Part shown: in pieces, positions 33,625 to 42,392 of the stretch
How the letters are laid out: each line of letters starts with the position of its first letter
Position numbering within the stretch: position 1 is the first letter of the stretch
NCBI GenBank assembly: GCA_020636835.1
Contig: JACJXC010000004.1
Coordinates: forward strand, 248,001-312,000
DNA length: 64,000 nucleotides
Direction: 5' to 3'
Source: Bacteroidales bacterium
GTDB lineage: Bacteria > Bacteroidota > Bacteroidia > Bacteroidales > Tenuifilaceae
Translations under genes and position numbers: made by a program
The notes under the pieces: generated by a model
What the model was told of the DNA's origin: nothing
What the model saw: only the letters and a program-made list of their open reading frames with translations
The model's database searches: none

Positions 33625-35778
33625 ATGAATGGTGAACCTCGTTTAAAAAGTATTGTGAAGCGCAACGGCGAAATAGTGGATTTCGATCCGGGCAAAATTG
33701 AGCATGCAATTTTCAAAGCCATGCGCGCCAATGGTATCCCCAACAGGGAAAGGGCTCACGAGATGAGCGCTTTCGTTATCGAAAAACTTGCCTCCCACAC
33801 CGGCACAAAAACTCCAACTGTGGAGCAGGTTCAGGATCTGGTTGAGGAAACGCTCTACGAACACGAAGGGCTAGCCCTACTCAAAGCCTACATGCTTTAC
33901 CGGAAACAACGCGAACAATCGCGCAACGCAAAGGATCTACTCTCGAACATCGAGGTAATGGACGACTACCTTACTATGAACGATTGGCGGGTAAACGAGA
34001 GCGCCAACTCATCGTACTCACTTCAAGGGCTTAACCAGCACATATCCACAGTTATCACCTCGCAGTACTGGCTCAACAAACTGTACCCCGAAACCATAGC
34101 CGACGCGCACAAAAAAGGGTATATCCACATTCACGACCTCGGATTCCTTAGCGTTTACTGCGTTGGATGGGATTTGAAAGATTTACTGCTAACCGGATTC
34201 AAGGGGTTTTTTGGCAAAACCGAAAGCAAACCGCCCAAACATTTCAGAACAGCGCTCGGCCAAATTGTAAACTTCTTCTACACCATGCAGGGAGAAGCCG
34301 CTGGGGCTCAGGCGTTCTCGAACTTCGACACGTACCTCGCCCCATTCATCCGTTACGATAGTTTAACCTACGACCAAATAAAGCAGGCGCTACAGGAATT
34401 CCTGTTCAACATCAATACCCCAACACGGGTAGGATTCCAAACACCATTCACCAACATCACCATGGATTTAACCATCCCAGAGTTCATAAAAAATGAGCCA
34501 GTGGTATGGGGCGGCACCATTACGGAAGATGTTTACGGCGACTTCCAGCCCGAACTCACGCTCATCAACAGGGCATTCGCCGAGGTAATGATAGAGGGCG
34601 ATGCAAACGGAAGTCTTTTCTCATTCCCCATCCCAACCTACAACATAACCCCGGACTTCGACTGGGAGAATAAAGACTACGACATGATATGGGAGATGAC
34701 TGCCAAATACGGCATCCCCTACTTCTCGAACTTTGTGAACTCCGATCTAAAACCCGACGATGTACGCAGCATGTGCTGCCGACTGCGACTCGACAAGCGT
34801 GAATTGAACAAGCGCGGCGGAGGACTTTTCGCATCCAACCCGCTTACCGGATCGGTAGGGGTGGTTACCGTAAACCTCCCCAAGCTGGGCTACGAATCGT
34901 CGTCGGAGGGAGCATTCTTCCAAAAACTCCGCAACCTGATGGAACTGGCCAAAAACAGCCTCGAAATAAAGCGTAAAACAATAGAGAACTACACCGAGAA
35001 GGGGCTATACCCCTACTCCAAATTCTACCTACGACACGTACACCAACGCTTTGGATGCTTTTGGAAAAACCATTTTTCCACCATCGGCATAAATGGGATG
35101 AACGAGTGCTGCCTTAACTACCTGGGCGTAAGCATTGCACACCCCGAAGGCAAAAAATTCGCCATAAAGGTTATGAACTTCATGCGCGATGTACTAGCCG
35201 AATTTCAGGACGAAACAGGCAACATTTACAACCTGGAAGCAACACCCGCCGAAAGCACGGCGTACCGCTTTGCCCGCATTGACACAATGCAATACAACGA
35301 CATAATAACAGCCAACCACGAGGCGTACCGCAAAGGCGCAAAGCCATACTACACCAACTCCACCCACCTCCCCGTAAATTACTCCGACGACATTTTTGAA
35401 GTGCTTTCGCTACAGGACGAATTGCAAACACTGTACACCGGAGGAACCGTACTGCACATATTTACAGGCGAACAGAATATTCCGGCCGTATCGGCAAAAA
35501 ATCTTATCCGCAAAATCACCAGCAACTTCCACCTACCCTATATTACCATTTCGCCAACGTTTAGTATCTGCCCATCGCATGGATATTTACACGGCGAGCA
35601 CCATGTTTGCCCCAAATGCCAAAGCCAATGCGAGGTTTACAGCCGAATTGTAGGCTACATGCGCCCCGTAAATCAATGGAACGAAGGGAAGCAGCAGGAA
35701 TTTGCCGATCGTAAACTATTCAGCGTGAACAATACTGAACAAAAAAAAGAGGAACCCGAAAAAATTTTAGCCATCTAA
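33625..35778 (+). CDS. nrdD: Anaerobic (class III) ribonucleoside-triphosphate reductase
   Basis: Makes deoxyribonucleotides without oxygen using a glycyl radical. The 717 residues begin with an ATP-cone (IVKRNGEIVDFDPGKIEHAI, about 8-95). The reductase barrel follows, with GYIHIHDLGF, FLFNINTPTRVGFQTPFTN and SMCCRLRLDKREL, which holds a candidate active-site Cys. The zinc site is CPSHGY with CPKCQSQC (about 650-680), and the glycyl radical loop is RIVGYMRP (about 684). It is the first gene after the cobalamin riboswitch. The probable logic is that when B12 is scarce and a B12-dependent class II enzyme cannot work, this class III enzyme is switched on. Its activase nrdG lies two genes further on. 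Confidence 0.96.
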   Translation: MNGEPRLKSIVKRNGEIVDFDPGKIEHAIFKAMRANGIPNRERAHEMSAFVIEKLASHTGTKTPTVEQVQDLVEETLYEHEGLALLKAYMLYRKQREQSRNAKDLLSNIEVMDDYLTMNDWRVNESANSSYSLQGLNQHISTVITSQYWLNKLYPETIADAHKKGYIHIHDLGFLSVYCVGWDLKDLLLTGFKGFFGKTESKPPKHFRTALGQIVNFFYTMQGEAAGAQAFSNFDTYLAPFIRYDSLTYDQIKQALQEFLFNINTPTRVGFQTPFTNITMDLTIPEFIKNEPVVWGGTITEDVYGDFQPELTLINRAFAEVMIEGDANGSLFSFPIPTYNITPDFDWENKDYDMIWEMTAKYGIPYFSNFVNSDLKPDDVRSMCCRLRLDKRELNKRGGGLFASNPLTGSVGVVTVNLPKLGYESSSEGAFFQKLRNLMELAKNSLEIKRKTIENYTEKGLYPYSKFYLRHVHQRFGCFWKNHFSTIGINGMNECCLNYLGVSIAHPEGKKFAIKVMNFMRDVLAEFQDETGNIYNLEATPAESTAYRFARIDTMQYNDIITANHEAYRKGAKPYYTNSTHLPVNYSDDIFEVLSLQDELQTLYTGGTVLHIFTGEQNIPAVSAKNLIRKITSNFHLPYITISPTFSICPSHGYLHGEHHVCPKCQSQCEVYSRIVGYMRPVNQWNEGKQQEFADRKLFSVNNTEQKKEEPEKILAI

Positions 35779-35852
35779 TTCTGTAAATTTACACATTAGG
35801 TAAAAACATGGCATAAGGCCCAACAACTACAAATACAAACACCGCAACACAA

Positions 35853-37010
35853 ATGAAACTACACGAATACCAAGGGAAATCGCTGCTACGGAGCGAGGGG
35901 GTAGATATACCCGAAAGCAGAGTATCCTATTTTCCCGAAGAGGCATGGATGATTTCCATGGATATTGGCTACCCCGTAATGCTAAAGGCTCAGGTACTGG
36001 CCGGAGGCCGCGGTAAATCGGGAGGTATAAAAAAATGCCATACGGCCGAGGAGGTTCGTACCCAAAGCCAACTCATGTTCGGAACAGTACTCAAAACGAA
36101 ACAAAGCGGCGACAATGGCTTGAAAATACACAAGGTGCTTATTGAGAAAGCCCTTGAGTACGAAAAAGAATTCTACGTATCGTTTGTGGTAGATCGCAAA
36201 TCGGCTGCCATAGCCCTAATCGTATCCAAAGAGGGCGGTATGGAGATTGAGGAATTATCGGCAAAATCGCCGCACCTTATTAAAACCATACTCATAAACC
36301 CCTACGCCGGATTCCTTCCGTTCCACGCCCGGGCAATTGCTGGATTCCTAAACCTCGAGAGCAAAACAGCCGAAGTACACACCCTGTTCAGCAAGCTATA
36401 CCGAATATTCATGGAAAAGGAGTGCACCATGCTCGAAATCAACCCACTGGCCATCACCCAGCAGGGAAGGCTGATTCCACTGGATATTAAAATTGATATC
36501 GACGACAATGCCCTAATACGGCAGAAAGATATTGTACGCCTACGCGACCTCTCCGAGATGGACGAGGATGAGGTTGAAGCCCGGTTCTATGGCCTCAACT
36601 TCATCAAACTCGAAGGGAATATTGGCTGTATGGTTAATGGAGCAGGACTAGCCATGGCCACCATGGACTTCATCAAACAAGCAGGAGGCAGCCCAGCTAA
36701 CTTTTTGGACGTGGGAGGTGTTGCAACACCAGAGACTATAAGCCGCGGATTCGAAATTCTGACCCGCGAAAAATCGCTTAAAGCGATATTTGTGAACATC
36801 TTTGGAGGGATTGTACGCTGCGACAAGGTGGCCAATGGCATTATCCAGGCCATACAGAATAGCAATGTTACACTACCCATCATCATTCGGCTTTCGGGAT
36901 CGAACGTGGAGGAGGGCTGGCAAATCCTCAACAATGCCAAGGGCAACTTCCACCCGGCATACACCGTGGAACAGGCCAAGGACATAATCAAAAAAATGGT
37001 TTCACTTTAA
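35853..37010 (+). CDS. sucC: Succinyl-CoA synthetase beta subunit (ADP-forming)
   Basis: Nucleotide-binding subunit of succinyl-CoA synthetase, which interconverts succinate plus CoA and succinyl-CoA with ATP or GTP. The 385 residues begin MKLHEYQGKSLLRSEGVDIP and carry the ATP-grasp motif AQVLAGGRGKSGGIK. Also visible are EINPLAITQQGRLIPLD, the IDDNALIRQ metal site, EGNIGCMVNGAGLAMATMD and FVNIFGGIVRCD. It starts 74 bp after nrdD with no terminator between them, and 11 bp before sucD. The place between nrdD and nrdG behind a cobalamin riboswitch is unusual; see findings. Another CoA ligase, for example malate-specific, is possible but the motifs favour succinate. Confidence 0.95.
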   Translation: MKLHEYQGKSLLRSEGVDIPESRVSYFPEEAWMISMDIGYPVMLKAQVLAGGRGKSGGIKKCHTAEEVRTQSQLMFGTVLKTKQSGDNGLKIHKVLIEKALEYEKEFYVSFVVDRKSAAIALIVSKEGGMEIEELSAKSPHLIKTILINPYAGFLPFHARAIAGFLNLESKTAEVHTLFSKLYRIFMEKECTMLEINPLAITQQGRLIPLDIKIDIDDNALIRQKDIVRLRDLSEMDEDEVEARFYGLNFIKLEGNIGCMVNGAGLAMATMDFIKQAGGSPANFLDVGGVATPETISRGFEILTREKSLKAIFVNIFGGIVRCDKVANGIIQAIQNSNVTLPIIIRLSGSNVEEGWQILNNAKGNFHPAYTVEQAKDIIKKMVSL

Positions 37011-37021
37011 CATCAGCACAA

Positions 37022-37897
37022 ATGTCAGTAGGATTAACAGATACAAGCCGGGTGGTTGTACAAGGGATCACCGGCAAAGAGGGCAGTTTTCATGCGGAAC
37101 TGTGCCTAGAGTACGGAACAAATGTGGTTGCCGGCGTTTCGCCAGGTAAAGGCGGAACCAAATTCAAACATCTACCAATTTACAACACCGTAGCCGAAGC
37201 CGTTGAAACGGACAAGGCGAACGTTAGCCTAATTTTCGTACCCCCCATATTTGCCTGCGATGCAATTCTGGAAGCAGTTTTTGCCGGGATAAAAACCATT
37301 ATCTGCATCACCGAGGGAATCCCGGTACACGACATGATTAAGGTGAAGCGCATTGTGGACACCTACCACGTTACGCTAATTGGGCCAAACTGTCCAGGCA
37401 TCATAGTTCCCGAACTGGGCAAGGCAGGAATAATGCCCGGCCACATATTTAAAAAAGGGAGTATTGGCATGATTTCGCGAAGCGGCACGCTGCTGTACGA
37501 AGCCGCCGATCAGGTAGTACGAAGCGGCATGGGTATATCAACCGCACTGGGGATTGGCGGCGACCCCATAGTGGGCTCCGACTACATGTTCTGGCTCAAC
37601 CAGTTTGAGGCCGACCCCGAAACCGAAGCAATAATGCTAATTGGCGAAATTGGTGGCGACATGGAGGAACACGCAGCCGCCTTCATCAAGGCAAATATCA
37701 AAAAACCTGTTTTTGCATTTATTGCCGGCCGATCGGCACCACAAGGGAAACGTATGGGGCACGCCGGCGCAATTATTATGGGCAACACCGGAACCGTTGA
37801 ATCTAAAGATGCAGCCTTTGCCAAAGCCGGAATTACGGTAATAACCCAACTGGCCGAAATAGGAAAAACCATTCACAATACAATTGTAAAGCATTGA
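37022..37897 (+). CDS. sucD: Succinyl-CoA synthetase alpha subunit
   Basis: Partner of SucC; it binds CoA and carries the phosphohistidine. The 291 residues show VVVQGITGKEGSFHAEL (about 11-27), GVSPGKGGTKF, the CoA-binding region ITEGIPVHDM, IGPNCPGIIVP and the phosphorylated-His loop KRMGHAGAIIMG (His near 248). Its stop TGA overlaps the TTG start of nrdG, which couples their translation directly. That overlap is the best evidence that the succinyl-CoA synthetase and ribonucleotide reductase genes share one mRNA. Confidence 0.96.
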   Translation: MSVGLTDTSRVVVQGITGKEGSFHAELCLEYGTNVVAGVSPGKGGTKFKHLPIYNTVAEAVETDKANVSLIFVPPIFACDAILEAVFAGIKTIICITEGIPVHDMIKVKRIVDTYHVTLIGPNCPGIIVPELGKAGIMPGHIFKKGSIGMISRSGTLLYEAADQVVRSGMGISTALGIGGDPIVGSDYMFWLNQFEADPETEAIMLIGEIGGDMEEHAAAFIKANIKKPVFAFIAGRSAPQGKRMGHAGAIIMGNTGTVESKDAAFAKAGITVITQLAEIGKTIHNTIVKH

Positions 37898-38556
37898 TTA
37901 ACAACATCAGAATAGGAGGTTTTACAAAACAAAGCCTTTCCGATTGGGAGGGAAAAGTTGCAGCCGTGGTGTTTACCAAGGGCTGCAACTTCCGTTGCGG
38001 TTACTGCCATAATCCATCGCTGGTGCTCCCCGAATTATTGGATAAAGCACCAGACATCCCAATTGGAGAGGTCTTTGATTACCTAACCTCCCGAAAACCT
38101 TGGCTCGACGGAGTTGTGGTTACAGGCGGCGAACCCACACTACACCCCAACCTACCCCAATTCCTAAGCAAAATTAGGGAATTGGGCTACCCAATCAAAC
38201 TCGACACCAACGGGTCCAACCCCCAGATGCTGGAGCAAATAGTTGACAGGAAACTGGCCGACTACATTGCTATGGATGTTAAAACACTGCCAACCCCGGG
38301 ACTATACACCAAAATTATTGGGTTACCCATGGCAGACACCATTGTGCAGAATGTCATTAATTCGATAACTCTACTGAACAACTCGCCCCTGGAGGTTGAA
38401 TTCCGGACAACCCGAATCCCCAAAATCCACACCGACGAAATGATCGCGCTCATAAAACATTACCTTGGAAACAAAAAACATTACACCATTAACGAATACC
38501 GCGACGGAGAAACTGTAAATTCGCATCAAAAAAACATACCCCATGAACAACTTTAA
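37894..38556 (+). CDS. nrdG: Anaerobic ribonucleotide reductase activating protein
   Basis: Radical SAM activase that installs the glycyl radical on NrdD. The 220 residues carry the cluster motif TKGCNFRCGYCHNPS, a CxxxCxxC near residue 30, then VVVTGGEPTLHPNLPQFL (the GGEP motif) and IKLDTNGSNPQML. It is of the long activase type (TIGR02495-like) rather than the short E. coli type. The start is a TTG at 37894 inside the sucD stop region (TTGA overlap). Its 3' end overlaps the marC-like gene by 14 bp. Both overlaps argue for one transcript from nrdD to the marC-like gene. Confidence 0.93.
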   Translation: MINNIRIGGFTKQSLSDWEGKVAAVVFTKGCNFRCGYCHNPSLVLPELLDKAPDIPIGEVFDYLTSRKPWLDGVVVTGGEPTLHPNLPQFLSKIRELGYPIKLDTNGSNPQMLEQIVDRKLADYIAMDVKTLPTPGLYTKIIGLPMADTIVQNVINSITLLNNSPLEVEFRTTRIPKIHTDEMIALIKHYLGNKKHYTINEYRDGETVNSHQKNIPHEQL

Positions 38557-39127
38557 CATCACCGAAATAGCCAGCGCATTCGTTGTTCTTTTCGCAATTA
38601 TCGACATACTGGGATCGATCCCCGTATTCCTAAGCCTTAAGAGCAAGCAGAAACAGATTGACGCCGCCAAAGCCTGCATCATCTCCTTCGTAATGTTCAT
38701 TCTATTTTTCTTTGCAGGGCGCAGCTTACTGAACCTCTTCAATATTGATGTGGCATCGTTTGCCCTGGCCGGATCATTCGTAATATTCATTCTGGCTCTG
38801 GAAATGATTCTGGGTATCGACATCATTAAAAACGAGGGCACCCACTCCACCGCAACCGTTGTACCCGTCGCATTCCCATTAATTGCGGGTCCCGGAGCGC
38901 TCACCACCTTCCTATCGCTAAGGGCCGAATACCACATTGTAAATAATATCACCGGACTAGTGTTCAACATGATTTTTGCCTATTTCATCCTGCGCCACAT
39001 CGACAAGGTGGAACGGATAATTGGAGCCTCGGTGATTTTTATTCTCCGCAAATTCTTTGGGGTGATGCTACTGGCAATTGCCGTTAAAATGTTTGCCACC
39101 AACCTAGAGATAATGATTGCAAACTAA
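38543..39127 (+). CDS. MarC-family inner-membrane protein
   Basis: A 194-residue membrane protein with six predicted helices of the MarC/NAAT family. The signatures are FVVLFAIIDILGSIPVFLSL (about 13-32), the VVPVAFPLIAGPGALTTFL segment (about 106-124) and a closing hydrophobic helix (FGVMLLAIAVKMFATNL). Family members have been proposed to export small molecules, but no firm substrate is known; the link to multiple antibiotic resistance was withdrawn for E. coli MarC. It overlaps nrdG by 14 bp, so it is the last gene of the riboswitch-led run. Confidence 0.9.
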   Translation: MNNFNITEIASAFVVLFAIIDILGSIPVFLSLKSKQKQIDAAKACIISFVMFILFFFAGRSLLNLFNIDVASFALAGSFVIFILALEMILGIDIIKNEGTHSTATVVPVAFPLIAGPGALTTFLSLRAEYHIVNNITGLVFNMIFAYFILRHIDKVERIIGASVIFILRKFFGVMLLAIAVKMFATNLEIMIAN

Positions 39128-39288
39128 TAACAGTCAGACATAAACACCATTTCTCGCTAAAAAACACATTAATTCCTGCTGCGGAACATACACACATAAC
39201 ACACAATATATCAATCACATAACCACCAAACCGGAATCCAACAAAGGCCAACAACCGGGTTGAGCAAAAATAAGGGGATAAGTTGTGC

Positions 39289-39296
39289 TAACTTTG
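39289..39296 (+). promoter_or_regulatory. Candidate -7 element for the DUF2721 gene
   Basis: TAACTTTG matches TAnnTTTG exactly, 26 bp before the start at 39323. The 195-bp gap after the marC-like gene holds no gene. Confidence 0.5.
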
Positions 39297-39322
39297 CCCA
39301 ATAAATTTTAAGCAGAAGGAAT

Positions 39323-39787
39323 ATGGATGCGGTGGAAATTATTAAATCGATGCTAGCCCCTGCGGTTATGGTTAACTGCTGCGGGCTATTTTTATTGGGG
39401 ATGAACAACAAATACTCGGTGGTTGTAGGGCGTGTTCGAGCGCTAAATGAGGAGAAACGTCGACTAAGTGCAGCCGAGCGCGAAGGGAAATCGAACGAAA
39501 ACAATCGGCTTACCAGCATCAATAAGCAAATCGACAAATTGCTATACCGAGTAAAACTGGTTCGCAACGCAGTGATTTCCTACACCGTGGCAGTGGCATT
39601 CTTTATTGTTAACTGCATTGCCATTGGATGTAATTCGCTAATTGGCAACGGGCAGGCCTACGCTGCGCTCTCCACCATTCTGTTTTTTGTAGGGTTGATA
39701 TTTGTTTTTGCAGGCGTGGCATACGCAACCCGCGAGGTAATTAAAGGCTACGAGATAGTGAAAATTGAAGTTGCCGACATGGAGTAA
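39323..39787 (+). CDS. DUF2721 family membrane protein
   Basis: A 154-residue protein of the DUF2721 family. It has an N-terminal helix (about 8-27), a charged cytosolic helix-loop (GRVRALNEEKRRLSAAE, then ITSINKQIDKLLYRVKLVRNA-like), and two more membrane helices (about 85-103 and 112-132). The RVRAL-x-E-E motif after the first helix is typical. The function is unknown. It stands 71 bp ahead of priA in the same direction. Confidence 0.85.
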   Translation: MDAVEIIKSMLAPAVMVNCCGLFLLGMNNKYSVVVGRVRALNEEKRRLSAAEREGKSNENNRLTSINKQIDKLLYRVKLVRNAVISYTVAVAFFIVNCIAIGCNSLIGNGQAYAALSTILFFVGLIFVFAGVAYATREVIKGYEIVKIEVADME

Positions 39788-39858
39788 TCCGAAGAAACTA
39801 ATTCGACAACCATCAACAATATTCTGTATCTTAGCCCCTCGAACCGAATTTACGAACG

Positions 39859-42330
39859 ATGGCAAAAAACTGGTATGTTGATGTTATTCTTCCACTGCCA
39901 CTCCCGCAGTTCTATACCTATTCCATCCCTAACAGCATGGCCGATAGGATTAGCGCAGGGATGCGGGTGATTGTATCGTTTGGCAAGAAAAAACTTTACG
40001 CCGCCCTTATTTACCGGATTCACCAACAAGCCCCCGAAAAATACCAGACCAAGGAAATACTCCAACTTATTGACGACGAACCCATTGTTAACGCATCACA
40101 ACTAAAATTCTGGGAGTGGATTGCCAACTACTACATGTGCACCGTTGGCGAGGTGATGAAGGCAGCACTTCCATCGGCATTAAAAATGGAGAGCGACACC
40201 TACGTGGGCAAAACCGACATCGAGGACATCAACCCAACCGATAACGAACAGGTTATACTCCATCTACTCAGCAGCAAGAAAAAACTTACCATACAGGACA
40301 TTGTATCGAAAGTGGATTTTAAAAATCCCATGGGGGTTATAAAATCGCTGTTGAACAAGCAGGCGCTGAGTATCACCGAGGAAATTGAGAATGAGTATCA
40401 ACCCAAAGTTGAGCAGTACATCTCGCTTAGCCCCGAGTTCCGGAATAACGATGCGCTATCCCAACTGCTCGACAGCATGAAACGGGCACCCGCCCAACAA
40501 AGACTAATCCTCGGATTGCTATCGATGGCCGAGAATCAATCCGAGATGCTCAACACCCGGATTTCAAAAAAAGACATTGCCGAAAAGATTGATGTAAGCA
40601 CCGGCGTACTGGCAACACTAATACAAAAAGGCATTCTTATTCAGGAAGAACAAACCGTATCGCGGTTAACCGATAATACCGACGAAACATACAACCCAGC
40701 AACCCTAAACCAGGCACAGGAATTGGCCTACAAGCAAATTCAGGAACAATTCAACACCCATAACGTCGTACTTCTCCACGGTGTTACATCGAGCGGCAAA
40801 ACCGAGATATACATCCACTTAATACAGAACGCCATAAACCAAGGCAAGCAGGTGCTTTACCTACTGCCCGAGATTGCGCTTACCGCGCAAATAATAAACC
40901 GGCTCCGCAAAATATTTGGCAACAGGGTGGGCATCTACCACTCCAAGTTCAACGATTCGCAACGGGTTGAGACCTACAACGGCGTACTTGCAACCAGCAC
41001 CAATCCAACAAAATTCGACATTATACTTGGGGTTCGCTCATCGGCATTCCTCCCTTACCAAAACCTAGGGCTGATTATTGTTGACGAGGAGCACGAAAAC
41101 ACCTACAAGCAGTACAACCCCGCCCCCCGCTACAACGCCCGCGATGCCGCAATAGTTTTAGCCTCCATCCACAATGCAAAAGTTCTGCTTGGTACTGCAA
41201 CTCCTGCAGTTGAGTCGTACTTCAATGCGCGTATGGGAAAATACGGGTTGATTGAACTAACTGAACGTTACCGCGGAATAGAACTACCCGAGATTGTTAT
41301 AGTTGATGTTGCCGATGCCCGGAAACGTAAGCAGATGAAATCGCACTTTAGCGATAAACTCCTGACCGAAATTGAAACGGCACTTAACCGCAACGAGCAA
41401 ATCATCCTGTTCCAGAACCGACGGGGCTTTGCACCATTCATCGAATGTGCAGAGTGCGGCTGGGTTCCCCACTGCGAACACTGCGACGTTACGTTAACCT
41501 ACCACAAATCGAGCAACCAGCTGGTTTGCCACTACTGCGGCTACTCGTACCAGCAACCCACACAATGTTTAGCCTGCGGAAGCACCAACATGCAAACCAA
41601 GGGCTTTGGCACCGAGAAGGTTGAGGATGAACTAAAAATATTTTTCCCCGATGCGGTAATTGAACGGGTCGACTTGGACTCCACCCGATCGCGCACAGCA
41701 TACGAGCGAATAATCTCCGATTTTGAATCGCGCAAAATAAACATCCTTATCGGGACTCAAATGATAACCAAGGGGTTAGATTTCGACAATGTGAGCCTAG
41801 TTGGCATACTAAACGCCGATAATATGCTAAACTTTCCCGATTTTAGGGCATTTGAGCGCAGCTACCAACTTATGTCGCAGGTAAGCGGCAGAGCAGGACG
41901 CAAAGGCAAGAGAGGACGGGTAATCATCCAAACCTCGCAACCCAAACATCCCATTATACAGCAAATAACGGCAACTGATTACCTCGAGCTTTACGCCTCG
42001 CAGCTTGAGGAGCGCAAAAAGTTCCACTACCCCCCGTTCTACAGGCTAATCAGCATATCCCTTAAGCATAAGGACAGAGAGCTGTTAAACCAAGTAGCCG
42101 AATTTATGGCTAAAGGGCTTCGCCATAATATGGGCGAGAATGTTTTAGGGCCAGAACCCCCGCTAATTGGCCGAGTTCAGGGCTTATACATCATGAACAT
42201 ACTGGTAAAAATTGGACGCGAACAGCCCATTGCCCGGATTAAGGAGCTTATTACCTACTACGCAACCAACCTAAAACAGCGGAAGGAACTTTACGCACTC
42301 ACAGTATCCATCGACGTGGATCCTCAGTAA
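39859..42330 (+). CDS. priA: Primosomal replication protein N' (PriA helicase)
   Basis: Restarts stalled replication forks as a 3'-5' DEAH helicase that reloads the replisome. The 823 residues have an N-terminal fork-binding domain (about 1-200), Walker A LLHGVTSSGKTEIYIHL (about 310), DEEHENTYKQYNPAPRYNARD, and a zinc-binding region of eight cysteines (about 533-580: CAECGWVPHCEHCD, CHYCGYSYQQPTQC, LACGS). The helicase motifs ITKGLDFDNVSLVGILNAD and SQVSGRAGRKGKRG follow. The length is usual for Bacteroidota. Confidence 0.97.
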   Translation: MAKNWYVDVILPLPLPQFYTYSIPNSMADRISAGMRVIVSFGKKKLYAALIYRIHQQAPEKYQTKEILQLIDDEPIVNASQLKFWEWIANYYMCTVGEVMKAALPSALKMESDTYVGKTDIEDINPTDNEQVILHLLSSKKKLTIQDIVSKVDFKNPMGVIKSLLNKQALSITEEIENEYQPKVEQYISLSPEFRNNDALSQLLDSMKRAPAQQRLILGLLSMAENQSEMLNTRISKKDIAEKIDVSTGVLATLIQKGILIQEEQTVSRLTDNTDETYNPATLNQAQELAYKQIQEQFNTHNVVLLHGVTSSGKTEIYIHLIQNAINQGKQVLYLLPEIALTAQIINRLRKIFGNRVGIYHSKFNDSQRVETYNGVLATSTNPTKFDIILGVRSSAFLPYQNLGLIIVDEEHENTYKQYNPAPRYNARDAAIVLASIHNAKVLLGTATPAVESYFNARMGKYGLIELTERYRGIELPEIVIVDVADARKRKQMKSHFSDKLLTEIETALNRNEQIILFQNRRGFAPFIECAECGWVPHCEHCDVTLTYHKSSNQLVCHYCGYSYQQPTQCLACGSTNMQTKGFGTEKVEDELKIFFPDAVIERVDLDSTRSRTAYERIISDFESRKINILIGTQMITKGLDFDNVSLVGILNADNMLNFPDFRAFERSYQLMSQVSGRAGRKGKRGRVIIQTSQPKHPIIQQITATDYLELYASQLEERKKFHYPPFYRLISISLKHKDRELLNQVAEFMAKGLRHNMGENVLGPEPPLIGRVQGLYIMNILVKIGREQPIARIKELITYYATNLKQRKELYALTVSIDVDPQ

Positions 42331-42392
42331 AAAGGAAGAATCCCCACTCTAAAACTCTCTGGGAATCAATTTAGTACAAACTATTACTGAAA

